Positions 1-7,552 of a stretch of 14,214 nucleotides of DNA are shown here, piece by piece. The DNA is from an uncultured beta proteobacterium. GTDB lineage: Bacteria; Pseudomonadota; Gammaproteobacteria; Burkholderiales; Burkholderiaceae_B. The DNA lies in assembly GCA_903924715.1 (NCBI GenBank), contig CAIYCP010000370.1:1-14214 (forward strand), in the 5' to 3' direction. Made by a program: the position numbers and the translations under genes. Position 1 is the stretch's first letter, and each line of letters starts with the position of its first letter. Under the pieces are notes generated by a model, which saw nothing but the letters and a program-made list of their open reading frames with translations, did no database searches and was not told the origin of the DNA.

Positions 1-1
1 C

Positions 2-1087
2 TTAGCTTTTAGGTAACAACTCGGGCTGCAATATCCCCTTGAGTTCACTGAAGGGGATATAGATGGTCGGTTTGCCCATTGAGTAGGGCCCGATGCTATA
101 GGGATCGTAAGTGACTGCCACACCGTTTTCAAGTAATGCGACGTTGTCATTTGGCTCAAATGGCCATAATTTGTTGTAGCCAGAGGGGTCCTTTTTGGCG
201 GTTGCGTTCTTTTTCAACCACAGCGCATGCTGTTTTTTTAGTGCCTCATTAAAGGCCGCTGCCTTACCCGGTAAAAGCATCGCTTCGAGCGTCAGAAGTT
301 TGTCGGTCTTAGGCAGCCAATTTATATATTGCGTAGTTGACATCCCATGGGCACCACCCGTGTAGATAAAGCTATCTAGCTGGACGACGACCACCTCTTC
401 AGACATGTATTTCAAGCTTGAAGACAAGGCAATTTCCTCGCGAGGCTGTGCCTTATTAAAAAAATGCGCCTCTAGTTCTGGAACGTCGCGAAATCTTTGA
501 TCATTGTTTGTTTCAAGCAACGCCAATGATAAAAGTGTTTGTTCAAGAAAGGTATTGAATCGTGGGTAGTCTTTGAAGTTGAGTTGCTTAAGTGTGATGA
601 CCGGGCACTCGGACCCCTTGCAATTGGGTTTGGTGCGTTTAAGGGTTATGACCTGCGAGGCGTATTTTTTTTCAGGATTGACCACGTCGCGCGTCTTGTC
701 TGCAGCAGCCTGAGTCACTTCAGACGTCTTCTTGTCAGGCTCAATCATCATCGCCTTTGCGAGGCGCGTGGGTTTGACAGCTGCCGCAGGCGGCACCAAC
801 TCAGGCGTAATCGCCGGCGTTGTGTCTGAAACAATTGACCTGTTGCTGGGTAACGTGTCGGAGACAACATTGATGCTGGCACCAGACCCCGTGAGAATAT
901 TTGAACTCGTCACGGGCTGATCAACGAGTTTGGGTGGCGTAACCGGACGCCGGACCGATCCGACGTTGCTGGTGCTCGCAGGAGCGTCGTTGGCCAGCGT
1001 GATGTCTTGTAGGACGATAGGTTCGCTCGCACAGCCAGCGAGCCCGCACAACACAAATAGATACGCAATGATCAGGCGCTGGTTCAT
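2..1087 (-). CDS. Exported lipoprotein with C-terminal DUF3298/RsiV-like domain
   Basis: A 361-residue protein with a lipoprotein signal: positively charged N-terminus, hydrophobic stretch at residues 5-18 and lipobox L-A-G-C with Cys19 as the expected lipidated residue, so it should sit on the periplasmic face of a membrane. Residues 20-145 are rich in Pro, Thr, Ser and Ala and look like a disordered tether. The C-terminal part (about 155-355) has a C-x4-C pair (Cys156, Cys161) followed by V-I-T-L-K-Q-L and the motif Y-T-G-G-A-H-G at 242-248, which is typical of the DUF3298 family (the RsiV-like fold). The function of this family in lipoproteins is not established; lysozyme or ligand binding is known only for some relatives. 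The start codon lies two bases after the stop of the glutathione peroxidase gene, which points to translational coupling. It is the last gene seen of the stress cluster. Confidence 0.8.
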   Translation of the reverse strand: MNQRLIIAYLFVLCGLAGCASEPIVLQDITLANDAPASTSNVGSVRRPVTPPKLVDQPVTSSNILTGSGASINVVSDTLPSNRSIVSDTTPAITPELVPPAAAVKPTRLAKAMMIEPDKKTSEVTQAAADKTRDVVNPEKKYASQVITLKRTKPNCKGSECPVITLKQLNFKDYPRFNTFLEQTLLSLALLETNNDQRFRDVPELEAHFFNKAQPREEIALSSSLKYMSEEVVVVQLDSFIYTGGAHGMSTTQYINWLPKTDKLLTLEAMLLPGKAAAFNEALKKQHALWLKKNATAKKDPSGYNKLWPFEPNDNVALLENGVAVTYDPYSIGPYSMGKPTIYIPFSELKGILQPELLPKS

Positions 1088-1089
1088 GA

Positions 1090-1575
1090 TTAGGCGGCGC
1101 TCAGTGCTTGTTCGATGTCTGTGCGCATGGATTCTGGCGTATCGGTTGGCGCGTACCGTTTAATCACCTGGGCTTGTCGGTCAACTAAAAACTTTGTGAA
1201 ATTCCATTTAATCCCTTCGGTTCTAAGTACGCCTGGCTTACTTGACTTTAACCATTGATAAAACGGATCGGTGTGCTCACCGTTCACTTCAATTTTTGCA
1301 AACATTGGGAAAGAGACCTTGTACTGCGTTTCACAAAAATTTAAGATCGCAGCCTCGGTTCCGGGTTCTTGGTGGCCAAACTGATCGCACGGAAATCCCA
1401 TTACGACTAGCCCGCGATCAGCGTACTCTTGGTGTAACGCCTGTAATCCTGCGTATTGACCGGTGAAGCCGCACTTTGACGCGACATTCACCACAAGTAA
1501 GACCTTGCCGTCGTACTGATTTAACACTTGCGTGTCACCGTGAATTGTTTTGACAGAAAAACGTGCGAGACTCAT
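1090..1575 (-). CDS. Glutathione peroxidase family protein, Cys type
   Basis: A 161-residue thiol peroxidase of the glutathione peroxidase family, reducing hydroperoxides, probably in the cytosol. Counting from the chosen ATG, the peroxidatic Cys35 sits in N-V-A-S-K-C-G-F-T, Gln65 in F-P-C-D-Q-F-G-H-Q-E-P-G, and Trp124-Asn125 in K-W-N-F-T-K-F, giving the complete Cys-Gln-Trp-Asn tetrad. Cys81 in F-C-E-T-Q-Y-K-V-S-F-P lies where thioredoxin-dependent relatives keep their resolving Cys, so the reductant may be thioredoxin rather than glutathione (inference). The ATG at 1575 was preferred over an upstream alternative at 1623 because an AAAGGT ribosome site lies just before it and the family N-terminus begins there. 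It follows the photolyase gene by 53 bases. The active site uses Cys although this genome encodes selenocysteine machinery a few kilobases away. Confidence 0.93.
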   Translation of the reverse strand: MSLARFSVKTIHGDTQVLNQYDGKVLLVVNVASKCGFTGQYAGLQALHQEYADRGLVVMGFPCDQFGHQEPGTEAAILNFCETQYKVSFPMFAKIEVNGEHTDPFYQWLKSSKPGVLRTEGIKWNFTKFLVDRQAQVIKRYAPTDTPESMRTDIEQALSAA

Positions 1576-1628
1576 AGTGGGACCTTTGTTAACCATGCTG
1601 ATGGTAAATCGTACTGAAGCCAAAGCGT

Positions 1629-3047
1629 CTAACGTAAGCCTTTGAATGCCTCGATTGCACGCACCCGGCTACTGCGTAAATCAACGATTTGTTCAGGATA
1701 ATTCAGTGCGCGACGGGCTGCGGTGCTTGGGTCGTGAATCTCTTTGGCCGAGAGGCTTGCAAGCTCTGGCAACCAATGCTTGATGAAACGACCCTCTGCA
1801 TCAAATTTTTCTGACTGACTAATAGGATTAAAGACTCTGAAATAGGGGGCTGAATCCGCGCCGGTTGAGGCGCTCCATTGCCAACCTCCATTGTTTGCTG
1901 CAAGCTCGCCGTCGATTAAGTGTTGCATAAAAAAAGTTTCTCCCAAACGCCAGTCAAGCAGGAGATTTTTGCTTAAGTACATCGCGACCACCATCCGCAA
2001 GCGATTATGCATCCAACCTGTTGCAAGCAATTGGCGCATCGCGGCATCGACGATGGGCACGCCCGTGCGAGCTTGCGACCATGCCTTGAAATCTTCAGGT
2101 GCCTTTCTCCAGACCACGGCATTGGTTTCGGGGCGCATCGGCTGATGCATTGAAAGGGTGGGGTAGCCATGCATCAAGTGTTGATAAAACTCGCGCCATA
2201 AGAGCTCATTGATCCAGACCACGATACCGCGTTGGCCCGTGTCAGATTCACCTTTATTTAAGTGCATGGCAACATGCAAACACTGGCCAGCCGAGATCAG
2301 TCCTGCGGCCAGATAAGGGGACAACACGCTCGTGCCGGGAATGGCTGGAAAATCTCGATCAGGTTGATACTGTGCCATGCGCGTTTGCGCAAATAGTTCA
2401 AGTCGAGCGTGCGCGGCTTCAGTGGTTGCAGGCCAGGCGTCTTGCAGCGATTTTTTCGTGACTGCCAAGAGTGGCTTCAATTCTGGTGGCAAAGCGTCGG
2501 ATGACGGTAGCCCTTTAGATGTTTGTTTTTTGGGCAACGCGGTGAGTTGATAGGGCGCAGTTCGAAGTTTCTCGCGACAGGCTTTAGAAAATGGCGTAAA
2601 GACACGGTAGTAGGCATCGGCGCCTGTCTTGACGCTACCAGGAACAAGCAACGTGCCGCCCTGATGGCCTAACAGCGATATATTGTGTTCGGCGAGTAAA
2701 CGATAAGACGCTCGATCCCGCCTGCGTTCATTGACGCCCTGTTCGCGGTTGCAATGCACGTTTTGTACATCATGCTGCTGACAAAATGCCAGAAGTGCAC
2801 TGGGCACCTCTGCCCATTGATCTACCACCAGGATCTTAAGCGGGATATTCAGTCGCTCAAGTTCAATGCGTAAGCTTTGTACTGCGCGTAACCAAAAATC
2901 AATCTTGATAGCTGCGTCATGATGACTACGCCATTGCGCTGGGGAGGCAATAAAAAGGCCGATGGCGGGCCCTTGAGCTGCTGCCGCCGCCAAGGCGGGC
3001 TGATCAAGTACGCGTAAATCGGTCCGAAACCAACAAACAGACGTCAT
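1629..3047 (-). CDS. phrB: Deoxyribodipyrimidine photolyase (class I CPD photolyase)
   Basis: A 472-residue light-driven DNA repair enzyme that splits cyclobutane pyrimidine dimers using FADH- and an antenna cofactor. The N-terminal alpha/beta antenna domain begins with C-W-F-R-T-D-L-R; the helical FAD domain holds T-S-V-L-S-P-Y-L (about 239-246), W-I-N-E-L-L-W-R-E-F (278-287), T-G-W-M-H-N-R-L-R-M (343-352) and N-N-G-G-W-Q-W (385-391). Trp389, Trp366 and Trp313 are in place to form the electron-transfer triad. The length equals that of the E. coli enzyme as I remember it. The ATG at 3047 is preferred over a GTG at 3053: a GGTAA sequence lies eight bases before the ATG but only two before the GTG. 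It begins just after the stop of the peroxiredoxin gene, so the two are surely co-transcribed. Confidence 0.95.
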   Translation of the reverse strand: MTSVCWFRTDLRVLDQPALAAAAAQGPAIGLFIASPAQWRSHHDAAIKIDFWLRAVQSLRIELERLNIPLKILVVDQWAEVPSALLAFCQQHDVQNVHCNREQGVNERRRDRASYRLLAEHNISLLGHQGGTLLVPGSVKTGADAYYRVFTPFSKACREKLRTAPYQLTALPKKQTSKGLPSSDALPPELKPLLAVTKKSLQDAWPATTEAAHARLELFAQTRMAQYQPDRDFPAIPGTSVLSPYLAAGLISAGQCLHVAMHLNKGESDTGQRGIVVWINELLWREFYQHLMHGYPTLSMHQPMRPETNAVVWRKAPEDFKAWSQARTGVPIVDAAMRQLLATGWMHNRLRMVVAMYLSKNLLLDWRLGETFFMQHLIDGELAANNGGWQWSASTGADSAPYFRVFNPISQSEKFDAEGRFIKHWLPELASLSAKEIHDPSTAARRALNYPEQIVDLRSSRVRAIEAFKGLR

Positions 3048-3054
3048 CGGCACG

Positions 3055-3600
3055 TTACCGTTTTACCTGCCAGTTTTTTAGGGCAGAGAGCGTATTGGTG
3101 ACGTGTTGATCTGGATTCATGCCGCTATGTACAAACAATATTTTTTGGTCTGGCGTGACCACATAAGAAATGCGACTGGCCATATCGGGTTTAAGCATCA
3201 TCCCCGCATCGTAGGCCTTGATGATGCTGCGATCTAGATCTGCGGCCACCGCGAACTTACCGCCACAGGGGCCTTCAGAAAACTTCTTTAAGGTATCAAG
3301 GTCGTCGGCAGACACGCCAATGACTGTGGCTTTGAGCGCAGCAAATTGCTCAGTTGCCTCAGCAAAAAGTTGTGCCTCGATGGTGCAGCCTGTAGTGAAG
3401 GCTTTGGGATAAAAATAAACGACAACAGGCCCTTTTTTAAGCGCCTCTGCAAGAACGAAGGAATATGTTTGACCCGCTAAAGCTGCGGGCGCAGTAAAAG
3501 TCGGGGCTTGGGCGCCCGCTTTGAGCTCAGCCCAGGTAATCGAGGGGCTCAGCAGGGCAACTAGCAAGCAGAGTCTTTGACTAATTTTTTTGAGAAGCAT
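3055..3600 (-). CDS. Exported peroxiredoxin, BCP/AhpC-TSA type
   Basis: A 181-residue peroxiredoxin with a cleavable signal peptide: K-K near the start, a hydrophobic core at about residues 10-20 and a likely cut after I-T-W-A (residue 24), so it should act in the periplasm. The thioredoxin-fold catalytic motif P-K-A-F-T-T-G-C places the peroxidatic Cys72 with Pro65 and Thr69 in the family pattern P-x3-T-x2-C; the Arg of M-A-S-R-I-S-Y is the expected active-site Arg. Cys112 could be a resolving Cys, as in BCPs whose second Cys lies further along, but this is inference. An ATG at 3600 is chosen over a start at 3657, because the signal peptide begins there and GGAACG lies upstream. It is the first gene of the peroxiredoxin-photolyase-peroxidase-lipoprotein cluster. 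Confidence 0.9.
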   Translation of the reverse strand: MLLKKISQRLCLLVALLSPSITWAELKAGAQAPTFTAPAALAGQTYSFVLAEALKKGPVVVYFYPKAFTTGCTIEAQLFAEATEQFAALKATVIGVSADDLDTLKKFSEGPCGGKFAVAADLDRSIIKAYDAGMMLKPDMASRISYVVTPDQKILFVHSGMNPDQHVTNTLSALKNWQVKR

Positions 3601-3676
3601 GAGCGACGTTCCGTCTAAATACTGCGTAAAAAAAGCGTACATTAGTAAGAGTACCAAGTTATTTGTGGGGTGTGCG

Positions 3677-4033
3677 ATGAAAATATTTTATATCTTTGAA
3701 TTTAAACCCTTGTTGCGTCTTGGGTGGTTGGTAATTTTTTTGCTAGGGATCGCAGGCGCATCTGCTCAAACGCTATTGCCTTTGCCTGAACCTCCTACGA
3801 TCCACTGGCCTGAACCCGAGCCCGAGCGCTGGACTCAGGAAGATCTCACACTAGAACAACGGTTTGAAACCGCACGCAAAGAAACCCTTGCTGCCCATCA
3901 AGAGGCGATGAATACTTGTAAGGCAATGCACCCAACCGAGCAGGCTGATTGCACGAGCGAAGCCAAGACTCAGCTGGAACTTGAATTGGCACAGCTCAAA
4001 GCCAAAGCGCGCTTTGGCTTTGAGCCGAACTAA
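3677..4033 (+). CDS. Small exported protein of unknown function
   Basis: I do not recognise this family. The product of 118 residues has a hydrophobic segment at about 14-30 ending in A-G-A-S-A, a good signal-peptidase site before Gln31, so it is probably periplasmic. The mature part starts with a Pro-rich stretch (L-P-L-P-E-P-P and P-E-P-E-P-E) and continues as a charged, Glu/Lys/Ala-rich segment (about 52-112) that looks largely helical. It contains two Cys, Cys81 and Cys92, ten residues apart, which could form a disulfide across a helical hairpin. The ATG at 3677 follows a GGGGTG-like site; an upstream start at 3590 would run through the divergent gene's leader and was rejected. It is divergent from the peroxiredoxin gene and overlaps the DoxX gene stop by four bases. 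Confidence 0.7.
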   Translation: MKIFYIFEFKPLLRLGWLVIFLLGIAGASAQTLLPLPEPPTIHWPEPEPERWTQEDLTLEQRFETARKETLAAHQEAMNTCKAMHPTEQADCTSEAKTQLELELAQLKAKARFGFEPN

Positions 4034-4434
4034 TTTAGACGGCCGTGGCTGCCACCCAGGCTAAAGCGGCCTGCGCCTAACAGCGCAACGACTAGGGCAC
4101 CCATTAAGAACATACCTTGCAATTCAAGTACCCAGCCACCAGTCTTAGTAAGGTTAAAGAGCTGAGCGGAATGCGCTAGATAGATGGCAAGCACCATATT
4201 GAAGACCATTGTCAAGGCCGCCGCCCGCGTCACCACACCAACGATGAGCAAAGCCGGTGCGACGATCTCTCCGATAAACACGCCAAACGCGATCCAGGCA
4301 GGCCAGCCTTGCGCCGAAACCAACGCGATGATGCCTTCGATGCCGTTGGCGAGTTTAAACAAACCGTGCATCATCACAAAAATACCTACGCTGAGTCGCA
4401 AGAGCAGTTTGCCGATATCGTCATAATTTTTCAT
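4030..4434 (-). CDS. DoxX family membrane protein
   Basis: A 134-residue inner-membrane protein of the DoxX type with four predicted membrane segments: about residues 10-30 (L-L-L-R-L-S-V-G-I-F-V-M-M-H-G), 45-65, 70-88 and 105-125. The G-x-F-x-M-M-H-G-L-F-K-L pattern in the first segment and the G-x-x-x-E-x-x-A-P-A-L-L pattern in the second are characteristic of the family. DoxX proteins have been linked to thiol and redox homeostasis in some bacteria; the role here is unknown. The ATG at 4434 was chosen over a TTG five codons upstream. Its stop codon overlaps the stop of the small exported protein gene on the other strand (4030-4033). Confidence 0.88.
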   Translation of the reverse strand: MKNYDDIGKLLLRLSVGIFVMMHGLFKLANGIEGIIALVSAQGWPAWIAFGVFIGEIVAPALLIVGVVTRAAALTMVFNMVLAIYLAHSAQLFNLTKTGGWVLELQGMFLMGALVVALLGAGRFSLGGSHGRLN

Positions 4435-4449
4435 GGTAGCCGTCTTCAA

Positions 4450-4628
4450 AAGGTTTGCTGCAGTTAAGCGTATGCGTTGGATATTAAGATTTTAGTCTAA
4501 TGCCTTGGCTAGAGTGTTATTTTTACCACTGAAATATGACTAATTAATGGTATGTTCAGCGAATCCGCAGGCTACGCGTGTTTGAATTTGTTAATTAAAT
4601 GCCATAACGGCAACTTTTGAATACGGTC
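4450..4628. other. AT-rich intergenic region between divergent genes
   Basis: About 180 bases between the DoxX gene and the first Bug receptor gene, clearly more AT-rich than the flanking genes, with a TTAATTAA at about 4589-4596 and several TA-rich stretches. It must carry the promoters of both genes, but I could not find a convincing -35/-10 pair with proper spacing on either strand. No small ORF or RNA gene was recognised. Confidence 0.5.
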
Positions 4629-5612
4629 ATGATAAAAAATCGAACCACAAGCTTTTGGGGTGCGGTACTCGTGAGTCTATGCGCGGCACTCAGCTTCTTG
4701 ACGGTGCAGGCGCAAAGCTTTCCCAGCAAACCGATCAAGATTATTGTCGGCTACCCACCTGGAGGGTCAACGGATGTTCCCGCCCGAATAGTTGGGCAGA
4801 AGCTTTCAGAAGTGTTAGGTCAGCCCGTCGTGATTGAAAATAAACCTGGCGCGAGCGGCAACATTGGTGCTGAACTCGCAGCGCGCGCAGCGCCTGATGG
4901 CTACACCATTTTTTGGGTTTCTATCGGAACCGCTGTTAGCGCCTCATTATTTCCAAATCTGAGCTATAGCCTGTTTAAAGACTTTGTTGCCGTGTCACAA
5001 GCAACGTCGGTGACGAGTTTTTTGCTTGTGCATCCCTCTTTGCCTGTCTACAGCGTAAAAGAATTACTCGCCTATATTAAGGCGCACCCCGGAGAGCTCA
5101 GCTATAGCTCTTCAGGCACGGGAGGCTCCCCCCATCTAGCCGCTGAATGGTTTAAATCAAGAGCGGGTGTCGAGTTGGTGCATATCTCTTATAAAGGGAC
5201 GAGCCCCCAAATTGTTGACTTGTTAAGTGGTACGGTGAAGGTAGCGTTTCCTACAATGCCCGGAATGATTGAACACGTGAAGCAGGGCAAACTCAGGGCG
5301 TTAGCGGTGACCAGTCCTGTGCGCAGTCCGCTATTACCCGACGTGCCCACCATGATCGAAGCCGGTTTTGAGGGCTATGTGGCAACCTCGTGGAGTGGGG
5401 CCATGGTTCCTGCAGGAACCCCCGACCCCATTGTGCGACAGCTCAGCCTCGCGATTAATCAGGTGCTTGCGTTTCCTGACATTCAACAAAAATTAGCCAG
5501 TAATGGCGCAGATCATGCGGGTAGTACGCCTGAGGCCTTTAAAGCATTCATTGAGGCAGAGACGTTAAAGTGGGGGCAGGTCATCAAAGACGCAAAGATT
5601 GTGAATCAATAA
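4629..5612 (+). CDS. Tripartite tricarboxylate transporter substrate-binding protein (Bug/TctC family)
   Basis: A 327-residue periplasmic solute receptor. It opens with a signal peptide (hydrophobic core around residues 9-25, cut near V-Q-A-Q) followed by the family hallmark F-P-S-K-P-I-K-I-I-V-G-Y-P-P-G-G-S-T-D. Further family signatures are V-I-E-N-K-P-G-A-S-G-N-I-G and A-x-A-x-P-D-G-Y-T. Such receptors bind small carboxylates or aromatic acids; most Burkholderiales copies are orphans without TctA/TctB genes beside them, as here. The ATG at 4629 is used; a TTG four codons upstream (4617) cannot be excluded and neither has a strong ribosome site. It converges on selB with only 14 bases between stops, so it is not part of the selenoprotein operon. 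The ligand cannot be predicted. Confidence 0.92.
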   Translation: MIKNRTTSFWGAVLVSLCAALSFLTVQAQSFPSKPIKIIVGYPPGGSTDVPARIVGQKLSEVLGQPVVIENKPGASGNIGAELAARAAPDGYTIFWVSIGTAVSASLFPNLSYSLFKDFVAVSQATSVTSFLLVHPSLPVYSVKELLAYIKAHPGELSYSSSGTGGSPHLAAEWFKSRAGVELVHISYKGTSPQIVDLLSGTVKVAFPTMPGMIEHVKQGKLRALAVTSPVRSPLLPDVPTMIEAGFEGYVATSWSGAMVPAGTPDPIVRQLSLAINQVLAFPDIQQKLASNGADHAGSTPEAFKAFIEAETLKWGQVIKDAKIVNQ

Positions 5613-5626
5613 ACGAGCGCGCTAGA

Positions 5627-7549
5627 CTACTGAGGTCCAAATACGCTCTCGATTGATTTGAATAGCTTACGTGTATCACCGACGCGCTGAGTAATCCCTA
5701 GCCGATCAAGCACTTCAAGAATCTCAATCGCGAGCGTTCGGTTCACCCCAACAATATCGCGAAATTGGGCGGCAATGAATGTTTGCCCTGCGTGAGCTAA
5801 GGCTAACTGCTCAGCTAATTTCGACAATTCAATAAACGTTGCACGCGTATAAAAACGATCTGAACGTACTCGGTAGAGTTCGCCTTCTTTTACTTTTCGA
5901 TGCAACAATTCGTTCAGTACCAAGGTCTTTAAACCAGCACTTTGCGCTAAAGCCTCAACCGTTAAGGCCTTGAATCCTGCGGTCATCAGCGCCGGTTGGA
6001 TTTTTTGCCACATCAGTTGATCAGACGAGTTTGCCGTTGATTGATGCCCCGTCACGGCAACGACTGCACCCAAGATGACAAGTTGCTTCTCTGCAGTCAG
6101 GTTTTTCAAAAACGATAAAAAGACACTCGCTTTCATGTGCGGTGCTGATCGCTGACGCAGCTCTTTTAGATTGATCCCCGTTGCCTGGGGTTCAAGGCGG
6201 TGATGCTGCCGCACTTCTGTCAAAATACGTTCGGTTAGCTTCTGATGCGCCTTGTTTAAGAGCACATAGGTCGGCTCTTTTGCAATGACGCGTGCGTTTA
6301 ACAGTGTGAGCATTGCAGACAATTCTGTCTGTTCAATATTCTTGCTACGTCCGAATTGATCCGCGTCGAACCCTGTTTCGGTATGGCAAGAAAGCATGGC
6401 GGCAAGCGCCGCCGTCGGCTCGGTGTGGCTCAAGGCCTCAAGCTCGGTGTCCCTGAGCAGCTTTTGCCGAACGCGCTGCGCAGCGAACGGATTAATCACG
6501 ACGCCTCCGCCGATGGTACGTTGCGCCGATTGATCGCGCACAATGAAGCGATCGCCACTGACGCATGCGATCGGATGGCTCAGCACAAGCTGTGCGTGGC
6601 CTGTCGCACCAGGCGCCAACGCGCCAGCTCGACGAATTGAGACCTGTGCAACGACTTCTGTGGTGCCTACGTGCAGATGCACCTGAGTCCAGTGCGCGAG
6701 TCTGTGCGTTTCTGTGCTCAGGACGCTCAAGCGTACATCTAAGCGAGTGGTGGGTGCGTGCAGGGTGGGTGCAACTAGCCAATTTCCGCGACCACATTCT
6801 GAGCTGCTCACGCCAACAATATTGAGTGCACAGCGCTCGCCAGCCATTGCCTCGGTGGCCGCAACACTATTTTTATGAATACCACGAACGCGGACATTGG
6901 CACCACTGGGGGATACCGTTAAGCGATCTCCCACGCGCACTTGATGGGCAAAAATCGTCCCGGTGACGACAGTGCCACTGCCTACAATTGAAAACGACCG
7001 ATCGATTGCAAACCGAAAGGATTGACCCGCTAATTTTTTGGGGTGAAGTTCGCGAGCGGCTTGGGCTAAGCGATTGCGTAACTCAGGAATGCCGTGTTGC
7101 GTGATCGCCGAACATTCGATAATCTCGATCCCCGCCAAGTTTGTGTCCTTCAGACACGCGCGTACTTGTTGATGTACTTCAGCAACACGCTCAGTGGATA
7201 CGCGATCAACTTTGGTCAGTACGGCAACACCTGCCTGAACGCCAAGTAGATTCACAATGCTTAAATGCTCGATCGTTTGTGGCATCACACCATCGTCGGC
7301 GGCCACCACAAGCATGACATAGTCAATGCCACAGACACCGGCCAGCATGTTGCGCACAAATCGTTCGTGGCCAGGGACATCAACAAAGCCAATCGTTGGC
7401 GTTTCTGGAAGCGTCAAATAGGCGAAGCCTAGGTCGATCGAGATCCCTCTGGCTCTCTCTTCTGGCAACCGATCTGTATCGACCCCCGACAGCGCTTTAA
7501 CAAGGGTGCTTTTTCCGTGATCAATATGTCCCGCTGTTGCAACAATCAT
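5627..7549 (-). CDS. selB: Selenocysteine-specific elongation factor SelB
   Basis: A 640-residue GTPase that carries selenocysteyl-tRNA to the ribosome at UGA codons marked by a SECIS hairpin. The N-terminal EF-Tu-like G domain has G-H-I-D-H-G-K-S-T (residues 7-15), the Sec-EF signature D-T-D-R-L-P-E-E-R-x-R-G-I-S-I-D-L-G-F (24-42), D-V-P-G-H-E (57-62) and T-K-V-D (112-115). Beta-barrel domains follow, and the C-terminal part (about 380-640) is the winged-helix region that binds SECIS RNA. The length is slightly above the E. coli protein. The ATG lies three bases after the stop of the 347-residue gene, so selB is the last gene of the selenoprotein operon and probably translationally coupled. 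selA is not adjacent on either side. Its presence independently supports reading the two upstream in-frame UGA codons as Sec. Confidence 0.97.
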   Translation of the reverse strand: MIVATAGHIDHGKSTLVKALSGVDTDRLPEERARGISIDLGFAYLTLPETPTIGFVDVPGHERFVRNMLAGVCGIDYVMLVVAADDGVMPQTIEHLSIVNLLGVQAGVAVLTKVDRVSTERVAEVHQQVRACLKDTNLAGIEIIECSAITQHGIPELRNRLAQAARELHPKKLAGQSFRFAIDRSFSIVGSGTVVTGTIFAHQVRVGDRLTVSPSGANVRVRGIHKNSVAATEAMAGERCALNIVGVSSSECGRGNWLVAPTLHAPTTRLDVRLSVLSTETHRLAHWTQVHLHVGTTEVVAQVSIRRAGALAPGATGHAQLVLSHPIACVSGDRFIVRDQSAQRTIGGGVVINPFAAQRVRQKLLRDTELEALSHTEPTAALAAMLSCHTETGFDADQFGRSKNIEQTELSAMLTLLNARVIAKEPTYVLLNKAHQKLTERILTEVRQHHRLEPQATGINLKELRQRSAPHMKASVFLSFLKNLTAEKQLVILGAVVAVTGHQSTANSSDQLMWQKIQPALMTAGFKALTVEALAQSAGLKTLVLNELLHRKVKEGELYRVRSDRFYTRATFIELSKLAEQLALAHAGQTFIAAQFRDIVGVNRTLAIEILEVLDRLGITQRVGDTRKLFKSIESVFGPQ

Positions 7550-7552
7550 TAT

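Noticed and set aside
539..1163. Plus-strand open frames inside the lipoprotein gene
   Set aside because: They are shadows of the minus-strand gene, with no recognisable motifs or ribosome sites.
4450..4616. Possible tRNA-Sec gene in the intergenic region
   Set aside because: No long acceptor stem, extended variable arm or TCA anticodon loop could be recognised; the same holds for the other gaps.
6356..6825. Open frames on both strands inside selB
   Set aside because: They are low-complexity Arg/Ser/Cys-rich translations of alternative frames within a well-conserved gene.
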